Origin: JAWKIW01 sp046331175
GTDB lineage: Bacteria; Actinomycetota; Acidimicrobiia; Acidimicrobiales; Acidimicrobilacustridaceae
DNA: 64,000 bases
Assembly (NCBI GenBank): GCA_046331175.1
Contig: JAXLRI010000016.1
Coordinates: forward strand, 62,001 to 126,000
Reading direction: 5' to 3'
Under the pieces are notes generated by a model. That model ran no database searches. It worked only from the letters and a program-made list of their open reading frames with translations, and was not told the origin of the DNA. The translations under genes were made by a program, and so were the position numbers. Positions within the stretch are counted from its first letter, which is position 1. The number at the start of each line of letters is the position of its first letter. Below are positions 8,952 to 16,869 of this stretch, piece after piece.

Positions 8952-9946
8952 CCGACCACCACCCCACCCCCGACGACGCCCGCGACGAGCTGGCCTCGGC
9001 CGCCCTCGACGGCGAGGCCACCGACGACGAGGCGGCCCGCGTCGCCGACGACCCCGACCTGCGGGCGCGGCGCGACGAGCTGGCGGCCGTGCAGGCGGCG
9101 GTCGCCGCACCCGTCGAGGTGCCGGCCGGCGCCGCCGACCAGGCCGTCGCCGCCGCGCTGGCCGCCTTCTCGCCGGCCGAGGACGTCGGCACCGACGCCC
9201 CGTCCGGCGGTGCGGCGGCCGAGGTCGTCGACCTCGGCGCCCACCGCACGCGCAACCGGGTGCTCGCGGCGGTCGCCGCCGTGGCGGTCCTCGCCCTGCT
9301 CGTCGGCGTCGCGCCACGGCTGCTCCGCGGCGGGACGCCGACCAGCACCGACGCCGCCTCGGCCCCGGTCGCGGCCTCGGCGCCGCCGTCCACCACGGTG
9401 GCCCGCCCGGCCGGACCGCTCGCCGCCACCCAGGAGGAGGGGCCGGGCGGCGCGGCGACGAGTGACGCCGCCGAGAAGAGCGCCCCGTCGGCCGCCGCCG
9501 GCGGGGCCATGCCGAGCACCACCGCCTCGGCCCTCCCACGGGCCACCATCCCGCCGAACAGCCCGGCCATCGTGGCCGCCTCCTTCGTGGGCGACGACCT
9601 CGGCGCGGTGTCGACGCCCGACGAGCTGGCCGCCCGCGTGAAGGCCCGGGCGCTGCTGCGCGACGACACCCACCACGAGGGCGCCACCGAGGAGCCGGCC
9701 CCACCGCCGGGCGGCTTCGTGCCCGCGGCCGAGGTGCCCGGGATCGTGGCCCGGCTCCAGGCCTGCGACCCCGTGGTGCGAGCCCAGGATCCGGGCCTCG
9801 GCGCGCCGGTGTTCACCGCGGTGGCGACCTACCAGGGCACGCCCGCCCTCACCTACCTCTACGCCGGACGGCCCGACGCCGTGCGCCTCATCACGGTCGC
9901 CCGGGCCGACTGCGCCCCGCTCGACCGCCAGCCCGCCCCCTCCTGA
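8948..9946 (+). CDS. Membrane anti-sigma factor
   Basis: A 332-aa protein encoded in an ATGA overlap with the sigma gene. The N-terminal 100 residues are acidic and helical (DDARDELASAALDGEATDDE), as in anti-sigma domains, but lack the HxxxCxxC zinc motif. One membrane helix lies at about 103-126 (VLAAVAAVAVLALLVGVAP). The remaining 200 residues would be outside the cell, first a Ser/Thr/Ala-rich stalk and then a small folded region with two Cys. Partnership with the upstream sigma factor is inferred from overlap and topology. Confidence 0.8.
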   Translation: MTDHHPTPDDARDELASAALDGEATDDEAARVADDPDLRARRDELAAVQAAVAAPVEVPAGAADQAVAAALAAFSPAEDVGTDAPSGGAAAEVVDLGAHRTRNRVLAAVAAVAVLALLVGVAPRLLRGGTPTSTDAASAPVAASAPPSTTVARPAGPLAATQEEGPGGAATSDAAEKSAPSAAAGGAMPSTTASALPRATIPPNSPAIVAASFVGDDLGAVSTPDELAARVKARALLRDDTHHEGATEEPAPPPGGFVPAAEVPGIVARLQACDPVVRAQDPGLGAPVFTAVATYQGTPALTYLYAGRPDAVRLITVARADCAPLDRQPAPS

Positions 9947-10063
9947 GCGGCGACCGCCCACGGCCCGGCCGACCCACGAGACGGGGGCGACCGCCCGTCG
10001 ACGCGCCCCGACGGCGGGGACCGGCGCGCGGTGCCGGCTCGTCGCCGGGCCACCCGTGACCAC

Positions 10064-10069
10064 TACGAT
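10064..10069 (+). promoter_or_regulatory. Leaderless -10 element, small membrane protein gene
   Basis: TACGAT, 6 nt before ATG 10076; this chooses the ATG over an upstream in-frame start at 10031. Confidence 0.55.
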
Positions 10070-10075
10070 CCCGGC

Positions 10076-10444
10076 ATGGCCGTCCCGTCGCGCTCCACCG
10101 ACCCGTCCCGCGGGCCAGCTCCGGCCGCGACGCCCGACGCCGACTGGCCCGAGCAGGCCACCGACGGGATCATCCGCCTGGTCGACTCGGTCCGCGACAA
10201 GACCACCGGACCGGCGCTGCAGATCGCCCGCGGCATCAAGTACGGCGTGACCGCCCTCATCTTCGGCACCGTGGTGGCGTTCATGCTCGTGATCGGCCTC
10301 ATCCGGGCCCTCGAGGTCATCTTCATCAACGTGTTCCACCTCGAGAACCCGATCTGGCTCGTCTACCTGATCGTCGGCCTCGTGTTCGTCGGCCTCGGCG
10401 CCCTGCTCTGGGGCAAGGCCCGGACGACGCCCCCGCCCGCCTGA
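10076..10444 (+). CDS. Small two-helix membrane protein
   Basis: A 122-aa protein with a Pro/Ala-rich polar N-terminus of about 40 residues. Two hydrophobic helices follow (about 58-80, VTALIFGTVVAFMLVIGLI; about 92-112, LVYLIVGLVFVGLGALLW). The tail is short. The layout resembles small phage-holin-like or superfamily III holin-type membrane proteins found near trxB in other actinobacteria, but no diagnostic motif is present. Function unknown. It has its own leaderless promoter. Confidence 0.75.
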   Translation: MAVPSRSTDPSRGPAPAATPDADWPEQATDGIIRLVDSVRDKTTGPALQIARGIKYGVTALIFGTVVAFMLVIGLIRALEVIFINVFHLENPIWLVYLIVGLVFVGLGALLWGKARTTPPPA

Positions 10445-10528
10445 CCCCGCGCCCGCGGCCGGCGTCGGGAATCCCGAGCGCCCCCGCCGACGTTCGACCA
10501 GCCGCAGACCGCCCCAGAGGAGACCCCC

Positions 10529-11497
10529 ATGAGCGCCGACGACGTGCGCAACGTGATCATCATCGGCTCGGGCCCCGCCGGCCTCACCGCCGCCGTGTAC
10601 ACGGCCCGGGCCAACCTCGAGCCGCTCGTCATCGAGGGCGAGCCGTCGAGCACCGGCGACCAGCCCGGGGGCCAGCTCATGCTGACCACCGAGGTCGAGA
10701 ACTTCCCGGGGTTCCCCGAGGGGATCATGGGTCCCGAGCTCATGGGCCGCATCCGCGAGCAGGCGGTGCGCTTCGGCGCCGAGATCGTCACCGAGAAGGT
10801 CTCCCGGGTCGACCTGTCCGCCCAGCCCTTCGGCGTGTGGATCGGCGATCCCGCGGCCGCCGAGCCCACCCACCGGGCCCGCACCGTCATCGTGTCCACC
10901 GGCGCCCAAGCCCTGATGCTCGGCCTCGACGCCGAGGAGCGCCTGCTCGGCCACGGCCTGTCCACGTGCGCCACCTGCGACGGCTTCTTCTTCCGCGACC
11001 AGGACATCGCCGTGGTCGGCGGCGGCGACTCCGCCCTCGAGGAGGCGCTGTTCCTCACCAAGTTCGCCCGTTCGGTCACCATCGTGCACCGCCGCGACGA
11101 GCTGCGCGCCTCCAAGATCATGCAGGAGCGGGCCTTCGCCAACGACAAGATCCGCTTCGCGTGGAACTCGGTCGTGGTCGACCTCGTCGGCGACGCCACC
11201 GTCGAGGGCCTCCAGGTCCGCGACGTGATGACCGACGAGGTGAAGGTGCTGCCCGTCACCGGCGTGTTCGTCGCCATCGGCCACAAGCCGAACACCGACC
11301 TGTTCAAGGGCCAGCTCGAGATGGACGGTGCCGGCTACCTCATCACCCGGGGCCGCAGCTCGTACACCAACGTCGAGGGCGTGTTCGCCTGCGGTGACGT
11401 GCAGGACCACACCTACCGGCAGGCGATCACCGCCGCCGGATCCGGCTGCTCGGCCGCCATCGACGCCGAGCGCTGGCTCGAGCACCACCACGGCTGA
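10529..11497 (+). CDS. trxB: Thioredoxin reductase
   Basis: NADPH-dependent flavoprotein that reduces thioredoxin in the cytoplasm, 322 aa. FAD site IIIGSGPAGLTAAVYTAR at about 7-24, redox centre CATC at about 147-150, NADPH site VVGGGDSALEEALF after it, and the FAD-closing motif FACGDVQD near the C-terminus. All key residues are present. ATG start with GAGGAGACCCCC just upstream, a good ribosome-binding site. trxA follows after 177 bp with its own promoter, so the pair is adjacent but probably not one transcript. Confidence 0.97.
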   Translation: MSADDVRNVIIIGSGPAGLTAAVYTARANLEPLVIEGEPSSTGDQPGGQLMLTTEVENFPGFPEGIMGPELMGRIREQAVRFGAEIVTEKVSRVDLSAQPFGVWIGDPAAAEPTHRARTVIVSTGAQALMLGLDAEERLLGHGLSTCATCDGFFFRDQDIAVVGGGDSALEEALFLTKFARSVTIVHRRDELRASKIMQERAFANDKIRFAWNSVVVDLVGDATVEGLQVRDVMTDEVKVLPVTGVFVAIGHKPNTDLFKGQLEMDGAGYLITRGRSSYTNVEGVFACGDVQDHTYRQAITAAGSGCSAAIDAERWLEHHHG

Positions 11498-11561
11498 CCT
11501 CGGCGCCGGCGCCCGCACGAGCACACCGCCCCGCGCCGGGTGCCGGACCGAGCCCGCCCGG

Positions 11562-11578
11562 GCGCCGGGGTCCGGCGC
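11562..11578 (+). terminator. Hairpin between trxB and trxA
   Basis: A perfect 7-bp GC stem (GCGCCGG/CCGGCGC) with a 3-nt loop and no T-tract. It lies just before the trxA promoter. Confidence 0.4.
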
Positions 11579-11580
11579 GC

Positions 11581-11586
11581 TAGCGT
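11581..11586 (+). promoter_or_regulatory. -10 element upstream of trxA
   Basis: TAGCGT, about 90 bp before the trxA ATG. It predicts a leader of about 80 nt. Confidence 0.4.
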
Positions 11587-11674
11587 GACCGACGGCGGGA
11601 ATCCCCCGCCACCGCTCGCCGTTGACCCCGCTGCACCACGCGGGTGCGCCCCCCGAGAAACGCGAGGCTCAGCC

Positions 11675-12001
11675 ATGGCCGACAACATCACCACCTTCAC
11701 CGACGCCACCTTCGACGAGGAGGTCGGCAGCGCGTCCGAGCCGGTCCTCGTCGACTTCTGGGCCGAGTGGTGCGGACCGTGCAAGATGGTCGCCCCGATC
11801 CTCGACGAGATCGCCGGCGAGCAGGCGGGCAAGCTCCGCATCGCCAAGCTCAACGTCGACGACAACCCCAACGTCGCCCGGCGCTACGGCGTGATGAGCA
11901 TCCCGACCATGATCGTGTTCCGCGACGGCCAGGAGGCCGCCCGGGTCATCGGGGCCAAGGGCAAGAGCCAGCTGCTGCAGGAGCTGAGCGAGTTCCTGTG
12001 A
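11675..12001 (+). CDS. trxA: Thioredoxin
   Basis: A 108-aa classical thioredoxin, the small disulfide reductant kept reduced by TrxB. The active site WCGPC is at residues 32-36, with the cis-proline in SIPTMIVF about 40 residues later; the length is typical. The ATG at 11675 was chosen because MADNITTFTD starts exactly where thioredoxins start, although the frame stays open further upstream. It is next to cwlM as in Mycobacterium. Confidence 0.97.
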   Translation: MADNITTFTDATFDEEVGSASEPVLVDFWAEWCGPCKMVAPILDEIAGEQAGKLRIAKLNVDDNPNVARRYGVMSIPTMIVFRDGQEAARVIGAKGKSQLLQELSEFL

Positions 12002-12038
12002 TGCCCCCGGCGCCGGCGCTGCTCCCCCGGCCGGCCCC

Positions 12039-13028
12039 GTGAGCGATCCGGGCGACGCCCTGCCCCTGCACGCCGGCTGCGAGGGTCCGGCGGTGCGCGA
12101 CCTGCAGCAGCGGCTGACGGCGGTCGGTGCCGGCGACCCGCCCGGTGAGGCCGACGGCGCCTTCGGGCCCCGGACCGAGGCCGCCGTGCGGGCGTTCCAG
12201 AGCAGTCGGGGGCTGTTCGCCGACGGCGTCTGCGACCGTGCCACCTGGTCGGCGCTGGTCGAGGCGGGCCACCGCCTCGGCAGCCGGCTCCTGTACCTGC
12301 GCCAGCCGATGCTGCGCGGCGAGGACGTCGTCGTGCTGCAGCGCGCCCTCAGCGAGCTGGGCTTCGACGCCGGTCGGATCGACGGCATCTTCGGGCCCGA
12401 CACCGAGCGGGCGCTGAAGGACTTCCAGCGCAACGCCGGCCTCACCGTGGACGGCATCTGCGGGCGCGACTCCACCGCCGGGCTGGCCCGGATGCGGGGC
12501 CGGGTCGACGACCCCGTGGCCATCGCCGGCGTCCGCGAGCGCGAACGGCTGCTCGGCGCCCCCCGTTCGCTGACCGGGCGGCGGGTCGTGATGGCCCACG
12601 CCGGTGGGCTCGGGGCGCTGGCCGAGGCCTGCGGCAAGGCGCTGCTCGATGCCGGAGCACGCGTGGTGGTCCTTGATCATCCAGATCCGTCCATCCTGGC
12701 CCAGAAGGCCAACGCCTTCGACGCCGACGTCGTCGTGGGCCTCGAGGTCCGCCCCGACCAGCTGGTCCACCTCGCCTACTACGCCACCGACGGCTTCGAG
12801 TCGATCGGGGGCCGCCAGCTGGCCGAGCTCCTGGCCGAGGAGCTGCCCGCGGCCCCCGGTGCCGCCACCGTGCAGGGGATGCGGCTCCCGCTGCTGCGCG
12901 AGACCCGCATGCCCACCGTGGTGTGCTGCCCGGGTTCGAGCCACGACGCCGTCAGCCATGCCGCTGACGTCGCCGACGCCTGCCGCCGGGCCGTCGAGCG
13001 GTGGGCGGCGGCGCCCGTCCCCAGCTGA
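12039..13028 (+). CDS. cwlM: CwlM-like peptidoglycan-synthesis regulator (amidase-fold)
   Basis: A 329-aa protein with two peptidoglycan-binding-1 repeats (about 14-75 and 87-145; each ends in an FGPxTExAxxxFQ-type motif) followed by an amidase_3-like domain (about 175-325). There is no signal peptide, so it should be cytoplasmic. The usual zinc ligands are degenerate: the DPGHGG position reads MAHAGG, the SIHAN position reads GLEVR, and the catalytic VEIGF position reads VCCPG. In mycobacteria CwlM (same locus, same architecture) is a phosphorylated activator of MurA rather than a working hydrolase. Regulation by a Ser/Thr kinase here is inference. GTG start 37 nt after trxA. Confidence 0.88.
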   Translation: MSDPGDALPLHAGCEGPAVRDLQQRLTAVGAGDPPGEADGAFGPRTEAAVRAFQSSRGLFADGVCDRATWSALVEAGHRLGSRLLYLRQPMLRGEDVVVLQRALSELGFDAGRIDGIFGPDTERALKDFQRNAGLTVDGICGRDSTAGLARMRGRVDDPVAIAGVRERERLLGAPRSLTGRRVVMAHAGGLGALAEACGKALLDAGARVVVLDHPDPSILAQKANAFDADVVVGLEVRPDQLVHLAYYATDGFESIGGRQLAELLAEELPAAPGAATVQGMRLPLLRETRMPTVVCCPGSSHDAVSHAADVADACRRAVERWAAAPVPS

Positions 13029-13305
13029 CCCCGAGCGGGCGGGCCACCGAACCTACCCTCGGTATCCACACCGTTGTCCACGGGCCGGCCTGGCCGGGAG
13101 CGGCGGGGCCGACATGGGCGGTGACCTGGGCTTTTCCCCGTCGACCACCGGGTCGACCAACGCCGGTCACGGGCGTCGGCCGCTTGGGGCCTGGGGACGA
13201 CGGACGTGACGTCCGCCACGCAACCCGAACGCTTGACCACAGGGTTGGCCACAGGATGTGGACGAGGCTGAACCTGCACCGCGAGGTGAGGCCGGGGCCG
13301 GAGGC
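13029..13305. promoter_or_regulatory. Convergent intergenic region with DnaA-box-like cluster
   Basis: Between convergent cwlM and parB. It holds five 9-mers that match TTGTCCACA or TTATCCACA at 8 of 9 positions: GTATCCACA (13062-13070), TTGTCCACG (13074-13082), TTGACCACA (13233-13241), TTGGCCACA (13245-13253) and, on the minus strand, TCGTCCACA (13257-13265). No reading frame here looks coding. Confidence 0.5.
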
Positions 13306-14211
13306 TCAGTCGTCGCGCTCGGGGCCGTGGACCATGGCGCGGTAGATGCGCTCGAGGTCGTCGAAGGTGGCGAAGTCGATCACGACCCGACCCCGCTGGC
13401 CCCGCACGTTCACCCGCACGCGCGTGTTGAGGTGGTCGGCGAGCAGCTGCTCGAGCTCGAGCACCGCCGCCGGGCGGGTCGTGCCCGGCGGCACGGCCTC
13501 GGGAGCCGCGCCACCCTCGGCCGACGCCAGCAGGTCCCGCACGGCCTGCTCGGTCTGGCGGACGTTCCAGCCCTCGTCGAGGATCTGGCGAGCCACCTGC
13601 ACCTGGTCGAGCTCGTCGGTGAGGGCCAGCAGGGCTCGGGCGTGGCCGGCCGACAGCTCGCCAGCCGCCACCAGCCGCTGCACGTCGGGCCCCAGCTGGA
13701 GCAGGCGCAGCGTGTTGGCCACCGCCGGGCGGCTCTTGCCCACCCGCTGGGCCACCTGCTCCTGGGTCAACCCGAAGTCGTCGAGGAGCTGGTGGTAGGC
13801 CGCCGCCTCCTCCAGCACGTTGAGGTCCTGGCGGTGGAGGTTCTCGACCAGCGCCTCCTCCAGCGACTGCCGGTGGTCGGCGTCGCGGACCAGCACGGGG
13901 ATCTGGTCGAGGCCAGCCTGGCGGGCCGCCCGCCACCGCCGCTCGCCGGCGATGAGCTCGTAGTGGTCGCCCCGGTCCTGCACCAGGACCGGCTGGAGCA
14001 CCCCGACCTCGGCGATGGACGCGGCCAGCGAGTCCAGGGCCTCCTCGTCGAACACGGAGCGGGGCTGCCGCGGGTTGGGGCGCACCTGGTCGACCCCCAC
14101 CTGGCGCCACGGCCCGGCGGTGGGCTCGGAGACGGCGTCCTCGTCACCGGGTGGTGGACCCGCCGGCAGCAGGGCGTCCAGGCCCCTACCCAGCCCGCTG
14201 CGCCGTCCCAC
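13306..14211 (-). CDS. parB: Chromosome-partitioning protein ParB
   Basis: A CTPase and parS-binding protein, 301 aa, that loads on parS and spreads to build the partition complex at the origin. The short N-terminal ParA-interacting region (GRRSGLGRGLDALLP) is intact. The CTP-binding boxes are visible as GERRWRAARQAG and ENLHRQDL, followed by the helix-turn-helix GLTQEQVAQRVGKSR. The C-terminal dimerisation domain ends in a basic/hydrophobic segment. Its start overlaps the end of parA by 26 bp, so the two are co-translated. Two parS sites lie 1.0-1.1 kb away. Confidence 0.97.
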   Translation of the reverse strand: MGRRSGLGRGLDALLPAGPPPGDEDAVSEPTAGPWRQVGVDQVRPNPRQPRSVFDEEALDSLAASIAEVGVLQPVLVQDRGDHYELIAGERRWRAARQAGLDQIPVLVRDADHRQSLEEALVENLHRQDLNVLEEAAAYHQLLDDFGLTQEQVAQRVGKSRPAVANTLRLLQLGPDVQRLVAAGELSAGHARALLALTDELDQVQVARQILDEGWNVRQTEQAVRDLLASAEGGAAPEAVPPGTTRPAAVLELEQLLADHLNTRVRVNVRGQRGRVVIDFATFDDLERIYRAMVHGPERDD

Positions 14212-15106
14212 GGCTCACCTCCTTGGCCAGCTCCCGGTAGGCGATGGCGCCCCGGGACGACGGGTCGAACACGATGATCGGCTGCCCGAACGACGGGGCC
14301 TCCGACAGCCGGACCGTTCGGGGCACGACCGTGCGGCACACCTTCGACCCGAAGTGGGTGCGAACCTCGTTGGCCACATCCTCGGCCAGGCGGGTGCGGG
14401 CGTCGTACATGACCAGCACGATGGCGCTGATCTCGAGGGCCCGGTTGAGGCGGCTCCGCACCAGCTCGACGTTGTGGACCAGCTGGCCCAGGCCCTCCAG
14501 GGCGTAGTACTCGCACTGGATCGGCACCAGCACCTCGGTGGCGGCAGCCAGGGCGTTCACCGTCAGCAGACCCAACGACGGCGGGCAGTCGATCAGCACC
14601 ACGTCGTAGTCGGCCTGGACCTCCTCCAGCGCCGTCCGCAACCGGAGCTCGCGGGAGAAGGCCGGCACCAGCTCGATCTCGGCGCCCGCCAGGTCGAGGC
14701 TGGCCGGGGCCACGAACAGGTTGCGGACCGAGGCCCCCTCGATGCAGTCCTCCAGGGGCGTGTCGTTCAGGAGGACGTCGTACATCGACACCGCCAGCTC
14801 CCGGGTGTTGATGCCCAGGCCGGTGCTGGCGTTGCCCTGCGGATCCAGGTCCACGATCAAGGTGCGGTAGCCGAGGTCGGCGAGGCAGGCCCCCAGGTTC
14901 ACCGCCGTGGTGGTCTTGCCCACCCCGCCCTTCTGGTTGGCGACGGCGATCACGCGTGGCACCGTCCGCACCTGGTCGGCCGCCGGGCCCTGGGCCACGG
15001 CCACCTCGACCGCCGGCAGATCAGCCGGCGCCGCCAGCGGCGGGGATGTGCCCCCGCCGGCGTCCGGCGTTGGCGTCCCCTCGTCCCCCTCGTGCACGAC
15101 GGTCAT
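14186..15106 (-). CDS. parA: Chromosome-partitioning ATPase ParA
   Basis: A 306-aa Soj-type ATPase that moves ParB-bound origins on the nucleoid. The deviant Walker A KGGVGKTT is at about 59-66 with the signature lysine, and LIVDLDPQGNAS and VLIDCPPSLG follow. The N-terminal extension of about 50 residues ahead of the ATPase core is acidic and Pro/Ala-rich. ATG 15106 was chosen; a TTG 27 nt earlier lies inside a tandem repeat and is less likely. The promoter region is duplicated (15108-15213). Confidence 0.96.
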   Translation of the reverse strand: MTVVHEGDEGTPTPDAGGGTSPPLAAPADLPAVEVAVAQGPAADQVRTVPRVIAVANQKGGVGKTTTAVNLGACLADLGYRTLIVDLDPQGNASTGLGINTRELAVSMYDVLLNDTPLEDCIEGASVRNLFVAPASLDLAGAEIELVPAFSRELRLRTALEEVQADYDVVLIDCPPSLGLLTVNALAAATEVLVPIQCEYYALEGLGQLVHNVELVRSRLNRALEISAIVLVMYDARTRLAEDVANEVRTHFGSKVCRTVVPRTVRLSEAPSFGQPIIVFDPSSRGAIAYRELAKEVSRGTAQRAG

Positions 15107-15107
15107 C

Positions 15108-15213
15108 CTTCCGCGCCCGCCCCCCACACGCAAACGAGCCGGTCACAACCCCCGCCAGACCTTCCGCGCCCGCCCCCCACACGCAAACGAGCCGGTCACA
15201 ACCCCCGCCAGAC
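15108..15213. repeat. Two perfect 53-bp tandem copies in the parA leader
   Basis: Positions 15108-15160 and 15161-15213 are identical over 53 bp and abut directly, and a third copy begins but breaks off after CTTCC at 15214. On the minus strand each copy contains TTGTGACCGGCTCG, so a -35-like element may be doubled. The block sits between the parS sites and the parA start. Confidence 0.9.
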
Positions 15214-15238
15214 CTTCCAGGCGGGCCCCGCTCGACCA

Positions 15239-15254
15239 TGTTCCACGTGAAACG
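15239..15254. promoter_or_regulatory. parS site 1
   Basis: TGTTCCACGTGAAACG. It matches the parS consensus TGTTNCACGTGAAACA except at the last base. Confidence 0.92.
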
Positions 15255-15286
15255 GGGCCCGCGACGTCCCCTGGGGGCGGTCGGGA

Positions 15287-15302
15287 CGTTCCACGTGGAA
15301 CA
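15287..15302. promoter_or_regulatory. parS site 2
   Basis: CGTTCCACGTGGAACA, a symmetric parS variant 48 bp from site 1, in the gap between rsmG and parA. No further close parS match was seen elsewhere in the window. Confidence 0.88.
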
Positions 15303-15317
15303 CCTGCGGACGGCGGC

Positions 15318-15956
15318 TCAGGGGCCGAAGAGGGGGCGCTTGGCGGGGATCCCGGGGCGGCGGGGCCAGCGATCGCCGGGCGGTCCGAGCGCCCGCAGCA
15401 CGGCGATGCCGTCGTGCACGCCCTCGAGCACCAGCCCCAGCTGGGCAACGCCCTCGGACGGCCACCGAGCGCCGGCACTGGACGGGGGCTCGCTCACGAG
15501 GAGGTGGCCACCGGCCGCCAGGAGCCCCGCCGCACACTCGGCGGTGACCGCCGGCGGGCCGAAGCTGCGGGCCGTGACCACGTCGTGTCGGCCCCGGTGC
15601 GCCGGGTCCCGAGCCACGTCCTCCACCCGGTCGGCTCGGACCTCGGCTCGGGAGGCCAAGCCGACGGCGTCCACCGCCTCCTGCAACGCCGTCGCCCGAC
15701 GGTGGTTGGCCTCGATCAGGACCCCGTGGGTGGATGGCCAGGCCAGCAGCAGCACCAGCGCCGGGAGGCCACCCCCGGACCCGAGGTCGACGAAGGTGGC
15801 CGGAGCCGCCACCGCGGCGGCAAACCGCAGGTCATGGGCGACCTGCTCGGCGTCGGGTGACGGACCCACCGCGCCCGTCACCCGACCCGCGGCGAGCACC
15901 GGGGCGAGGCGGGCCTCGATGGCAGCAGCGTCGAGCGCCGGCTCGGCGCCGGCCAC
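15318..15956 (-). CDS. rsmG: 16S rRNA (guanine-527-N7)-methyltransferase
   Basis: A 212-aa SAM-dependent RsmG/GidB, modifying G527 of 16S rRNA; its loss gives low-level streptomycin resistance in other bacteria. The SAM-binding motif FVDLGSGGGLPALVL is clear, followed by the acidic turn VLIEANHRRATAL and the GRHDVVTARSFGPP region. The C-terminus is short and basic. The gene ends 16 bp from parS site 2 and starts 1 nt after the jag stop codon, fitting one operon with jag and yidC. Confidence 0.95.
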   Translation of the reverse strand: MAGAEPALDAAAIEARLAPVLAAGRVTGAVGPSPDAEQVAHDLRFAAAVAAPATFVDLGSGGGLPALVLLLAWPSTHGVLIEANHRRATALQEAVDAVGLASRAEVRADRVEDVARDPAHRGRHDVVTARSFGPPAVTAECAAGLLAAGGHLLVSEPPSSAGARWPSEGVAQLGLVLEGVHDGIAVLRALGPPGDRWPRRPGIPAKRPLFGP

Positions 15957-15957
15957 G

Positions 15958-16866
15958 TCAGTCGGCGGGGATGATGACGACGCGGCGGCGGGGCTCCTCG
16001 CCCTCCGACAGCGTGGAGACGCCGTCGATCTCGTTGGCCGTGTCGTGGACGACCTTGCGGTCGGCCGGGCTCATCGGCTCCAGCGCCTTCTGGCTGCCCG
16101 TCTCGAGCACCTGGGCGGCCACCTGCTGGGTGAACCGGGCCAGGGCCTCGCGGCGACGCTCGCGGTAGCCGCCGACGTCGACGCGCACGCGGGCCGGCGT
16201 GGTGGCCTTGCGCTGGACCACGGTGCGGGCCAGCTCCTGGACGGCGTTGAGCGTGGTGCCCTTCGGCCCGATGAGCAGGCCCAGGTCGTCGCCGGCGACC
16301 TTGGCCTCGATGGCGTCCTCGACCAGCTCGGTGCTGACCTCGCCGTCGAGGCCGAAGGCGGTGACCAGCCCGTCGAGGAAGTCGGCGACCACGGGGGCCT
16401 GGGCATCGGGCTCGAGATCGGTGGTGGTCATGCTGGGCCCTCCCGGGCGGTCGGCCGCTGCCGCGGCGGGGGCGTCGGAGGACGCCCGGTTGTCGGTGGG
16501 TGCGGCGTCGGGTTCGGTGGCGGTGGCCACGGCGTCCGGCGCCGCCTCGGCGGCCTCGTCACCGCCGGACGACCCGCCCCGGCGGCCACCGCCGGAGCGT
16601 GAGGAGCTCGAACCGCCCTTGCCGCCGTCGGCTCGGCCCTTGCTGTCGGAGCGGCGCCGGCGGTCGCGGCGCTCGACCTTGGGGCGGGGGGTCGCCGGGC
16701 GCACCCGGGCTCGGACCCGCGCCTCACCCCGCACGCGGCCGAACAGGCCCGGGCGTGGCTCCTCGAGGATCTCGAACTCGGCATCGACCTCGTCGACCCC
16801 CAGCTCGTCGAGGGCGGCGTCCTTGGCCTCCTCGATGCTGCGCCCCGTCGTCTCGACCCACTCCAC
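15958..16866 (-). CDS. jag: RNA-binding protein Jag/KhpB
   Basis: A 302-aa protein with a Jag-N domain at 1-52 (EWVETTGRSIEEAKDAALDE) and a low-complexity Arg/Ser/Gly/Ala linker of about 90 residues. A KH domain follows at about 185-240 (LLIGPKGTTLNAVQELAR), then an R3H domain to the end (RERRREALARF; basic RRRVVIIP). It binds RNA and affects cell elongation in other bacteria. GTG start 3 nt after yidC, so it is translationally coupled. The linker is longer than in most homologues. Confidence 0.93.
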   Translation of the reverse strand: MEWVETTGRSIEEAKDAALDELGVDEVDAEFEILEEPRPGLFGRVRGEARVRARVRPATPRPKVERRDRRRRSDSKGRADGGKGGSSSSRSGGGRRGGSSGGDEAAEAAPDAVATATEPDAAPTDNRASSDAPAAAAADRPGGPSMTTTDLEPDAQAPVVADFLDGLVTAFGLDGEVSTELVEDAIEAKVAGDDLGLLIGPKGTTLNAVQELARTVVQRKATTPARVRVDVGGYRERRREALARFTQQVAAQVLETGSQKALEPMSPADRKVVHDTANEIDGVSTLSEGEEPRRRVVIIPAD

Positions 16867-16869
16867 CGG

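Noticed and set aside
15108..15213. CRISPR-like repeat
   Set aside because: Two direct copies without spacers and no cas genes nearby; a simple tandem duplication.
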